Below are positions 33,061-39,511 of a stretch of 39,511 nucleotides of DNA, piece after piece. The position numbers and the translations under genes were made by a program. The first letter of the stretch is position 1. Each line of letters opens with the position of its first letter. Source of the DNA: Planctomycetaceae bacterium (GTDB lineage: Bacteria; Planctomycetota; Planctomycetia; Pirellulales; Thermoguttaceae); assembly GCA_031282385.1 (NCBI GenBank), contig JAITDV010000010.1, positions 1 through 39,511 on the forward strand, in the 5' to 3' direction. A model generated the notes under the pieces. It had not been told where the DNA came from, did not search any database, and saw only the letters and a program-made list of their open reading frames with translations.

Positions 33061-33238
33061 TATTTATTCAGTGGAATGTTTTTTTATCGTGAAATGCTTA
33101 AAATTATTTTGAGTTAAATTCGCGGCAATGGACTGAAAACCCAACATCACTAGCGTAATGTATCGCCCTACGCTAGTGATTCAAGGCTTTCAGCCTTAGT
33201 TCAAAAAACAACACAAAAAAATTTCCACTGAAATATTA
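33061..33238. repeat. R2 element, copy 2 (178 bp) with nested hairpin
   Basis: Opens with the same 40 bases as copy 1 (TATTTATTCAGTGGAATG...) and closes with TTTCCACTGAAATATTA, the inverted counterpart. Its centre holds ATCACTAGCGTA / TACGCTAGTGAT, a perfect 12-bp stem around 11 bases, flanked by ACTGAAAACC and GGCTTTCAGCC, which extend the fold. It ends 23 bases before the PilM-like ATG. Confidence 0.9.
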
Positions 33239-33261
33239 CAAAAAATTTAAGAGGTTTGAAA

Positions 33262-35232
33262 ATGTCTAATTGGATTACGATAACTTGGGAAAATGAACAA
33301 TTACGTCTTTTGGCGGCGCGAATACAAAGCGGAGCGGTGATTTTTGAACATGCCGTGCAATTTACGTTATCAAAAAACGACGACGGATTATCTATCAAAG
33401 ATCAATTGAGCCGGTTTCTGCAAAAAAATCGGATTGGCAAGGTTGATACGATTGTTTTGCTTAACCGTTCTGATGTTGAGGTCAGACCGATGGTATTTCC
33501 GCCTGTTCCGGTTGATGAGCTTTGTGATTTGGTACGGTTTCAGGCGACAAGGGAATTTAACGCTTATGATCAAAATTCTCCGCTTGACTTTTTTGTAACG
33601 AATAAATTTGATAATATTTCCCGCAGTGCGCTTTTCCCATCAGTATTCAGCGGGGCAAGTGCCAACAACAATAAAAATCACACGTCTGCAAACGGCAACA
33701 CAAATTCTACGAGTTCAGGCGGTTCGCCGATTCATTTACTTGCTTCAACAATTCGGCGTGATTTATTTCAGAAGATAAGCAATTTTTGTGAGGAGTTGGG
33801 TTTGAATTTACGTCGAATTTTATTGCGTCCTTGTGAGTCGGCTTATTTGTGGAAATTTTCTGTTGAGTTTAATCCGATGCGTACGTTTTTACTTCTTGAG
33901 CTTGATGAAAATGAGACTTCTCAAACGGTATTGTATCAAGGCGAGCCTATATTTATTCGTTCACCGAAGATCAGTTCTCCGGTGGATGTTTCTAATCCAG
34001 ATTTTGTTGTGGTATTAGCTGCGGAGTTACGCAGGACGATGATTGCGGTACGTAATGAGATTCAAGGAATTACGGTTGATGATGTGATAGTTTGCGGCAA
34101 GGACGCTCATTTTGCGAAGATGTCGCAATTACTTTCTGAAACTCTTGGAGTGCCGGTTAAAATGTTTGATGCTTGGACGGATCCGAAATTATCGGGTTCA
34201 AAGTTACGTGTTGCGGGCGGAGAGTTAATCAAGACGTCCGGCAAACTTCGCAATGATCTGGCAACAGGCAATATTTCAAATCCTGAACGTTATTCCGCGT
34301 TGATTGGTTCAATATTGCGAGCGGGGCGTAATACTCAATGCGATATTGATTTTTGCAATCCGAAACGGCGGCAGGAACGTATTGGGTATCGTGTTTTTGT
34401 CAATTTGGCGGTTGTAGTGGTGTTTTTGTTACTTGTTGGTTGGGTTGGTTATGAATTTTATATGAAAAACTTATTGACCGAAAATAACAAAGCAATCGCA
34501 AAACAACAAACTAAACTTGATAAAACCGCGAAATCAATTGCCCCGTTGCGAATGCAGCTGCAGGCGATTGAGAGTTGGCACGCGGACAAGATAGATTGGT
34601 TTGAACAACTCGGATGGCTTAACCGCAACGCTCCAGATCCGCGCGATATGATGTTGAAGACATTGACGTTGACGGCAACACAAGGCGGGTCGATGAATTT
34701 TACGTCATTGGTTCGCAATTCGTCGATTGTTTCGCCAATGGAGGAGAAATTCAGGTCGGACAATCATGACGTCAAAACAGGTGAAAAAAGTGAGATTCGT
34801 GATAATTCTCAATATCGTTATCAAGTTACGTTGTGGGTTTATTTGACGCAATCGGATTGGAATTTGGCACCGATTGAGGATGAACCGATTTTGGAACCGG
34901 TAATTAAGGATTTGCCCGGAACGGAAAAAAACGCCAATGATAAACCAAACTTGACCAATAGACCGAATTCGAGTTCGGTTGTTAATCTGCCTGAAATCAC
35001 ACGCACAACTCAACCTCAACCGGTATTGCCTCCAACACCAATGACTTTACCAACAACCCCGCCAACAAATTTCCCCCCCAATCCGCCAACTCCCGAATTC
35101 ACTCCCGAACCAATACCAACACAACCATACCAACACGATGACGACCAATTACCGCCGCCACAACCAAACGCCGAAATAAACGAAAACTACAACGAAAACA
35201 CAGACGAATACGATGAATACGAAGATATGTAA
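33262..35232 (+). CDS. PilM/PilN-like fusion protein
   Basis: A 656-residue protein. ATG 33262 follows AAGAGG at a good distance, one of the few clear ribosome binding sites here. Residues 1-365 resemble the actin-like PilM/GspL cytoplasmic domain (opening WITITWENEQLRLLAARIQS; TFLLLELDENETSQTVLYQGEP; DDVIVCGKDAHFAKMSQLLSE). A low-complexity Asn/Ser insert sits at about 130-155. A single transmembrane helix (376-398) is followed by a coiled coil (NNKAIAKQQTKLDKTAKSIA) and a PilN-like periplasmic domain to about 545. The last 110 residues are Pro/Thr/Asn-rich. PilM and PilN are normally separate inner-membrane parts of type IV pilus or type II secretion machines. No other pil or gsp gene is in the window. 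Confidence 0.78.
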   Translation: MSNWITITWENEQLRLLAARIQSGAVIFEHAVQFTLSKNDDGLSIKDQLSRFLQKNRIGKVDTIVLLNRSDVEVRPMVFPPVPVDELCDLVRFQATREFNAYDQNSPLDFFVTNKFDNISRSALFPSVFSGASANNNKNHTSANGNTNSTSSGGSPIHLLASTIRRDLFQKISNFCEELGLNLRRILLRPCESAYLWKFSVEFNPMRTFLLLELDENETSQTVLYQGEPIFIRSPKISSPVDVSNPDFVVVLAAELRRTMIAVRNEIQGITVDDVIVCGKDAHFAKMSQLLSETLGVPVKMFDAWTDPKLSGSKLRVAGGELIKTSGKLRNDLATGNISNPERYSALIGSILRAGRNTQCDIDFCNPKRRQERIGYRVFVNLAVVVVFLLLVGWVGYEFYMKNLLTENNKAIAKQQTKLDKTAKSIAPLRMQLQAIESWHADKIDWFEQLGWLNRNAPDPRDMMLKTLTLTATQGGSMNFTSLVRNSSIVSPMEEKFRSDNHDVKTGEKSEIRDNSQYRYQVTLWVYLTQSDWNLAPIEDEPILEPVIKDLPGTEKNANDKPNLTNRPNSSSVVNLPEITRTTQPQPVLPPTPMTLPTTPPTNFPPNPPTPEFTPEPIPTQPYQHDDDQLPPPQPNAEINENYNENTDEYDEYEDM

Positions 35233-35628
35233 AAAACCGATTATTTCAGTGGAATTTTTTGAACACGCGAATATCGGTAAACAACCTCATATTCAACCTA
35301 TTTTTCTTACGAACTTATGTTACGCACTGTAAGTAAAAAAGTTGGTAAAACAACATCCCGTAGAATTGGAAATTTTTCCACGTTCCTTTATGGGTATTGC
35401 ATAACAACCCACCGCAACGCGGCGGGTTAAAACCCGCTTCTAAATTTCGCTCTGAAAGGGCAATACCAATCCGTTTTGCACTATCCTTTCAGGATGAAAT
35501 ACATTGTCAATTTTGTACTTGCGACTTAATAGTTACAATAAAATTTGACGAATATATTTCAGTTTTTAAGCTGTTCACACTTTAAATAACATGATGTTTC
35601 TGTGAATTTACTGTTGCCTTTCTGCGGT
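35233..35628. other. Intergenic region between convergent genes (396 bp)
   Basis: No gene supported. It holds a solo R2 end (TTATTTCAGTGGAATTTTTT, 35240-35259), two hairpins (35405-35426 and 35451-35495), a solo R3-type end (about 35521-35537, GCGACTTAATAGTTACA), and a solo R1 end (CTGTTCACACTTTAAAT, 35571-35587). Confidence 0.55.
35405..35495. repeat. Two adjacent palindromes
   Basis: AACCCACCGC-AAC-GCGGCGGGTT (about 35405-35428) is a GC-rich hairpin with one imperfect pair, followed by AAAACCCGC. A second, CTGAAAGG (about 35451-35458) ... CCTTTCAG (about 35486-35493), follows. The CTGAAAGG...CCTTTCAG plan resembles the ACTGAAA...TTTCAG stem at the centre of R2 copy 2, so this may be another nested palindromic repeat. 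It could also act as a bidirectional terminator. Confidence 0.5.
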
Positions 35629-36180
35629 TTATTTTTCTTGATTATTGATATTATTCAATATTTCGTTTATTAGGATTTTTTCGTTTTCAATTTCGGCAAA
35701 CCATTTATTTGCGCCGTTTAGTAATTGTAATTTATCAAGGATTTGCAATGCTTCGGCGTAACGTTCGGTGTGGCGGTATAAGGTTGCTTGCAACAGTAAT
35801 GTTTCTACATCGGTTGGGTTGTATTTCAATCGTGGTATTATGAACATTTCTACTTCGTACCAATTGCCGCGTAGATAGTGGATTAGTACTTCTTTGAATT
35901 TTTCTTCTTGCATACCGGATGAAATTAAATCAAATTGCCTTAAACGAAAATGCGAAAAACTACCAAGAATAAACCAAATGACAATTACACAAAAACAAAT
36001 TATATTGCGTTGTGCCGGTGTTATCTGAGCTGTCCAATAAAAATTTACTACTAGAAATAAATCAAGAATAAAGGCAAAAACCAACGCTATCACCAAAAAC
36101 GATGGATAACCATACTTCACAATCCCACGATAACCAGGCCAAAAAAACATCCGATTCACCAATCCAAAATTACTAAACAC
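35629..36180 (-). CDS. Small membrane protein with TPR-like tail
   Basis: A 183-residue protein. Two transmembrane helices lie at about 28-49 and 58-80. A cytoplasmic C-terminal part with TPR-like helices follows (VLIHYLRGNWYEVEMFIIPR ... VETLLLQATLYRHTERYAEA LQILDKLQLL). I do not recognise the family. The paired helices followed by a one-to-two TPR module suggest a membrane-tethered adaptor. It lies between the PilM/PilN-like gene (convergent) and the DUF11 gene (same strand, 300 bp upstream). No Shine-Dalgarno site is visible. The start could be ATG 36180 or the internal ATG at codon 11. Confidence 0.7.
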   Translation of the reverse strand: MFSNFGLVNRMFFWPGYRGIVKYGYPSFLVIALVFAFILDLFLVVNFYWTAQITPAQRNIICFCVIVIWFILGSFSHFRLRQFDLISSGMQEEKFKEVLIHYLRGNWYEVEMFIIPRLKYNPTDVETLLLQATLYRHTERYAEALQILDKLQLLNGANKWFAEIENEKILINEILNNINNQEK

Positions 36181-36480
36181 TCTTGAGAAATTAACGCCCT
36201 TGAGTCATAAAAAAATTCCGCAAATATTCAGTCGGCAACTTACGCCGCAAAAAATTACGGCAGACAGAAACGCAACATAACGCAGTTACCGCCTAAAATG
36301 GTTATGTTTTTAACCACCCATAATCCCTCCGATGAATGGTAATTTAATGATTCCTTTCCTTTGGAAGGGTTAGGGGCGGTTTATTAATACGACTGAATAG
36401 TTACCATTTTTCTACCGCGTAATACAATTTTTAACGGAAAATAAAACGAGCAGGATTTGGCAATATGTTTTGTGATATTA
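36181..36480. other. Intergenic region (300 bp), composite R3-like element
   Basis: No gene. ATATTCAGTCG (about 36223-36233) and CGACTGAATAG (about 36390-36400) form an inverted pair about 170 bp apart. Between them is a rearranged version of the 7361 hairpin (CCCATAATCCCTCCGATG ... GGAAGGGTTAGGGGCGGTT, 36317-36381) and a shorter palindromic stretch, GCCGCAAAAAATTACGGC. A short R1-like scrap (CCCTTGAGTCAT, about 36197-36208) precedes it. Confidence 0.5.
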
Positions 36481-38544
36481 TTATCTGAAAACTCTTGTGC
36501 TTTCTTCTTTTGTTATTGGTTTTTCTAGATCGTCTGAAATGATTTGTACGGTGATTCTGTGATCGCCGTCGGCTTCGCATCTGGCGGCGATTTTGTACAC
36601 TTGTTCGCCTTTTGCGTCGAGTTGTGCTAGCGGTTCAAATTGTACAATTCCATTTTTTGACTGATGTCTTACAGGACCGTCTGCATTGACAAAAGACATC
36701 CCATTTGACAACTGCGCATTAACACGAACATTTCCTGCGTTCTTTGTTCCCTTGTTTGCAACCTTTATTTCATAAACGGCATTCTTGCCCAATTCAACCA
36801 AATTTGCATCTCCGGCTATTTCAAAAGAGATAGCAGAAATACCATCGATAACTATTGCGTGGGTTGTTTCTGCTTTTAAATTATTTTTACCGTTGCCTGC
36901 GAATTTTAGCGAATAATTACCGATTTTTGCCGGCATGAGTACAAGATCAATTTCACCTGATTTTTCTGCGGGCAACTCCTGTAAAGCCCAATGAACGGTA
37001 TGAGTTGACGATTCGTAAACGCCGCTTTGATTTGTACTGACAAATTGCATTGACACGGGAAGAGTCATTTTGAGTTCTACATCGTTTGCTGATGCAGTTC
37101 CGGTATTTGAGATTATTAATTTGAAATCAGATTTCCGTTCTAAAAATCGTTGTTTTGCGCCAACAATTTTTAAGTCCAATATTGGCGCCAACGCATTTAT
37201 AATAGTTTTTTCTTCTACTTTGAGGTTACCATTTGCTTTGACAACCAGCCTGTTTTGCAACGTTCCTGCGCCGACGCATATCAAAGGTAACGTCAACTTT
37301 TTTGCTTCTTTGGGTTTTAATGTGTCAATATTTCTATTGACAATATCTTTACCATCTTTGTGATAAAGACCATCAGGAATATGTTCTTCAACAATAATTC
37401 CGGTAGTAGTTGCGGTGCCTGGGTTGGAAATAGTTATTTCAATATTTGCGGTTTCGCCTAATCGTATTTCTTGTGGTGCTTTGACATCAACATGTATTTT
37501 TGGTCGTGTAACCATTGTTCTTGACGAAGCCTCTGCAAAATAATTTACCACCGCAACACTGCCGATTTCACCTTCCCTGATTGGAATTACACGCATCTCA
37601 ACAATTACTTGCTCACTACCGTCAAGATTACCAAGTCCCCAAAGTAATTCGCCATCGGGAGTAGTAGTTGCTTTGGGAGTAGTTGAGAGCAAGCGTGTTC
37701 CTAGCGGGACGCGGTCTTTGATCGTTACATTTTTTGCAGTTGAGCGACCGATATTGCGGACAACTGTTTTAATTGTCGTCGGTTGATCAATAACAATTTC
37801 GGACGGCAACACTTTCTCCAATGTGATATGAGGTGTTTGCACTCCTTCTAATGCAACTGGACCTGGAGTTCCTGTCCCTTCCTTTGTTCCCATGTCAACC
37901 CGTGTTGTGTTAGGAATGTCAATAACAGATTTTTGCGGTACGATTGTGTTGGGCAAAATTTCAGATTTAGAGTCGGCAATCGGCTCAGCCGTTGGTGTAA
38001 TTTCTTTTGACGAGGATATTGACGGCGGAATTGTTATGTTGTCTGGGGCAACTGTACTGGGAAAAGAAGCTGGAAACGGAGTTATTTCGTTGCCAAATGG
38101 ATCCGCAGTACCAAGAGAAGTCGGTTGAGCGGAGTTGGGCTGAGTTGAATTTGGTTTCAATGGATGAGGTTCAATTACTGTACCTACAGGTACAGAGCCA
38201 GACATTGATGCTCCGTAATCCGCATTAGGATTTCCGGCAACCGCATCAGGATAAATGCCTGATTCAGGTGGTTGTGGTATTATTTGAGATGTGTCTTGAT
38301 TGACATTATTACCCAAGGAATCATTCTTCGGAATTGTTCCTGAAGCGGTAATAATTGTACCGGACGCGGGAACTGTAACCGACGGCGGCAATTTGTTTTT
38401 GCTTGTTTTTGTACTGTTTGTACTTGAGGCAGTACGAAGCGGATTAACCCGAACCGGTTGTATTTGATTTTGACCAGATACAACTGATTCATTAAGCGTA
38501 AAAAAGAAAAGGGCAAGCCCTACACCAAACACTACAATTTTCAT
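36481..38544 (-). CDS. Exported DUF11-repeat protein
   Basis: A 687-residue protein. The signal peptide is MKIVVFGVGLALFFFTLNES (cleavage near VSG-QNQ). Residues 25-235 are Pro/Ser/Thr/Asn-rich and presumably disordered. From about 236 on are four to five immunoglobulin-like DUF11/CARDB-type repeats, for example VRNIGRSTAKNVTIKDRVPL GTRLLST, ISNPGTATTTGIIVEEHIPD GLYH, ISNTGTASANDVELKMTLPV SMQFV and VANKGTKNAGNVRVNAQLSN GMSFV. These N-x-G-T/S-A-x-N-V signatures define the family. Such proteins are common on planctomycete surfaces and are thought to be adhesive or structural. No sorting signal is seen at the C-terminus (TRVFR). R1 lies about 100 bp upstream of its start, on the far side. Confidence 0.88.
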   Translation of the reverse strand: MKIVVFGVGLALFFFTLNESVVSGQNQIQPVRVNPLRTASSTNSTKTSKNKLPPSVTVPASGTIITASGTIPKNDSLGNNVNQDTSQIIPQPPESGIYPDAVAGNPNADYGASMSGSVPVGTVIEPHPLKPNSTQPNSAQPTSLGTADPFGNEITPFPASFPSTVAPDNITIPPSISSSKEITPTAEPIADSKSEILPNTIVPQKSVIDIPNTTRVDMGTKEGTGTPGPVALEGVQTPHITLEKVLPSEIVIDQPTTIKTVVRNIGRSTAKNVTIKDRVPLGTRLLSTTPKATTTPDGELLWGLGNLDGSEQVIVEMRVIPIREGEIGSVAVVNYFAEASSRTMVTRPKIHVDVKAPQEIRLGETANIEITISNPGTATTTGIIVEEHIPDGLYHKDGKDIVNRNIDTLKPKEAKKLTLPLICVGAGTLQNRLVVKANGNLKVEEKTIINALAPILDLKIVGAKQRFLERKSDFKLIISNTGTASANDVELKMTLPVSMQFVSTNQSGVYESSTHTVHWALQELPAEKSGEIDLVLMPAKIGNYSLKFAGNGKNNLKAETTHAIVIDGISAISFEIAGDANLVELGKNAVYEIKVANKGTKNAGNVRVNAQLSNGMSFVNADGPVRHQSKNGIVQFEPLAQLDAKGEQVYKIAARCEADGDHRITVQIISDDLEKPITKEESTRVFR

Positions 38545-38646
38545 GGCTTTAATAATATTAATTAATTTACGTCTGAATTAAATATTGTCAAAATTAATTT
38601 CCGTAACAAAACTCTGAACAATAACGCATTGATCAGAACCAACTAT

Positions 38647-38733
38647 ACTGCTTGTACTATAAATTGCGAGACTCAAGAGCGCAAAAAACCGGTAAGCAGG
38701 GCGAAGGTAAACGAAATTTAAAGTGTGAACAGT
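38647..38733 (+). repeat. R1 element with partly deleted core (87 bp)
   Basis: ACTGCTTGTACTATAAATTG to AAATTTAAAGTGTGAACAGT. The left arm of the hairpin is missing (GCGCAAAAAACCGGTAAGCA GG), so the stem cannot form. Confidence 0.92.
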
Positions 38734-38915
38734 TTATAATCTGAAATTTTGCTGCCGATAAAAACAAAAAATTACAACTCATGCGCGTAGAATAACAATT
38801 TTCAAATTCCACGTAAAGAGCAATTTTTCAAAATTACAATTGAGAGTTTCCAAGAATATGATTTGGGCATATCTAATAATTTATTTTTATCACAAAGAAC
38901 ACAGAGAAAGAAAAT

Positions 38916-39002
38916 ATATTTGTAACTATTCAGTCGTGTGTTTTATTATCTGCAACTATTTTGTTACCGATAAGAAATATACGACTGAATAGATACAAAT
39001 AT
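38916..39002. repeat. R3 element (87 bp) with 22-bp terminal inverted repeats
   Basis: ATATTTGTAACTATTCAGTCGT (38916-38937, shown here as two joined parts ATATTTGTAAC + TATTCAGTCGT) is mirrored at 38981-39002 (ACGACTGAATAG + ATACAAATAT) with a single mismatch. The 43-base centre is AT-rich and non-coding. Confidence 0.85.
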
Positions 39003-39032
39003 ACTTCTTTTTCGTTACAAAAAAGTTTTTAA

Positions 39033-39060
39033 ACTGTTCACATTTTAAATTTCCTTTGCC
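39033..39060 (-). repeat. R1 left-end fragment
   Basis: ACTGTTCACATTTTAAATTT CCTTTGCC matches the outer end of a minus-oriented R1. After GCCGAT the similarity stops (a short GCCGATAGCGCGGC palindrome follows). Confidence 0.75.
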
Positions 39061-39106
39061 GCCGATAGCGCGGCTGGAAATGAACTGATTAAATCAAAAC
39101 ATAAAA

Positions 39107-39122
39107 TCCACTGAAATATTAT
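39107..39122. repeat. Solo R2 end
   Basis: ATCCACTGAAATATTA equals the right end of R2 copy 2. No matching left end is found nearby. It touches the stop codon of the next (minus-strand) gene. Confidence 0.6.
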
Positions 39123-39124
39123 AT

Positions 39125-39511
39125 TTACTTTATTTTTTTTCTCCGATATATTAGCGCAACAATAATAACAAGAAATAACAATATAAATAATAACAAGAAA
39201 TACATCATTGTTTGTTGTGTTGTTGGTTGTGCCGATGTGTTGGGTGAAAGTTGTGATGCGGTTGTTGGGGCGGGCAAGTCTTCTGCGTCGTCGTTTGTTT
39301 TTTCAGCTTCAACAACAGCATCGGTTAGTTCTTTTTTGTATTTTTCCAGCGCAACAGATTTCATTTTTTTGCGGGTTTGTTTGGACAATTCGGAATTGAA
39401 CATTGCGAGTCGGCGGTAAACGAATTCATTGCGGTCAAAGCCTTCAATCTCTGAATACTTGACCAATATCTTTTCCAACTCTTCAGCCGAAAGCGAATAT
39501 AATTGCAAAAA
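39125..39511 (-). CDS. Tail-anchored protein, C-terminal part, truncated by window edge
   Basis: At least 128 codons, open to the right edge. A TTG at 39508 could be read as a start, but there is no reason to think the gene begins there. The visible part starts with a charged helical segment (SAEELEKILVKYSEIEGFDR NEFVYRRLAMF ...). An Ala/Glu/Thr/Pro linker follows (about 70-98), then one transmembrane helix (MMYFLLLFILLFLVIIVALI) and a positive tail YRRKKIK, so the C-terminus stays inside. Family not recognised. The anchor-plus-Thr/Pro-linker layout suggests an exported or surface domain upstream, beyond the window. Confidence 0.65.
   Translation of the reverse strand, partial: FLQLYSLSAEELEKILVKYSEIEGFDRNEFVYRRLAMFNSELSKQTRKKMKSVALEKYKKELTDAVVEAEKTNDDAEDLPAPTTASQLSPNTSAQPTTQQTMMYFLLLFILLFLVIIVALIYRRKKIK

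Larger units (their letters stand above)
38545..39124. other. Intergenic region (580 bp) packed with repeats
   Basis: No gene. Holds R1 (38647-38733), the clearest R3 copy (38916-39002), a left-end R1 fragment (39033-39060), and a solo R2 end (39107-39122). All three families occur within 480 bases, the densest cluster in the window. Confidence 0.65.

Overview
The window looks like chromosomal DNA of a low-GC (roughly 35-40 %, by eye) member of the Planctomycetota. This is an inference. It rests on two BBP2-type outer-membrane porins, a secreted DUF11-repeat protein, many very long TPR proteins, a PilM/PilN-like fusion, Asn/Pro/Thr-rich low-complexity linkers, large intergenic gaps, and the scarcity of clear Shine-Dalgarno sites. 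I see no rRNA, tRNA, CRISPR array, transposase or phage gene.

Layout. 1-290 (minus): start of a GH88/GH105-like secreted glycoside hydrolase running off the left edge, followed by a decayed gene remnant (about 558-818). 1124-4400 (plus): S41 carboxy-terminal processing protease, ispH, and a membrane-anchored ComEA-like helix-hairpin-helix protein. 4525-6843 (minus): secreted TPR protein with a possible SmpA/OmlA-like segment. 7913-11360 (plus): two tandem paralogous BBP2 porins. 11528-14863: exported TPR protein. 15446-18109: DEAD-box RNA helicase with a 470-residue disordered N-terminus. 18289-22594: membrane protein with two CxxC pairs and a TPR/SEC-C protein. 22824-25947: membrane GTPase and CNNM/HlyC-type CBS protein, the only tight operon. 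26757-28961: cytoplasmic TPR protein. 29193-35232: MotA/TolQ/ExbB-type channel subunit without an ExbD, peptide deformylase, an MFS transporter with a very long loop, and the PilM/PilN-like fusion. 35629-39511 (minus): small membrane TPR protein, DUF11 protein, and the C-terminal part of a tail-anchored protein running off the right edge.

Most genes are housekeeping or envelope genes standing alone, with no obvious multi-gene system. The notable content lies between them. A family of about 97-bp elements with 20-bp imperfect terminal inverted repeats and an internal hairpin occurs in at least twelve full or internally deleted copies plus fragments, in both orientations, usually 14-165 bp ahead of a start codon. 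A second element family (two full copies, two solo ends) and a third short inverted-repeat family (one clear copy, one composite and several solo ends) are interleaved with it. These look like non-autonomous mobile or regulatory repeats (MITE-like), here called R1, R2 and R3. In one place the R1 end has been amplified into six 16-bp tandem units.
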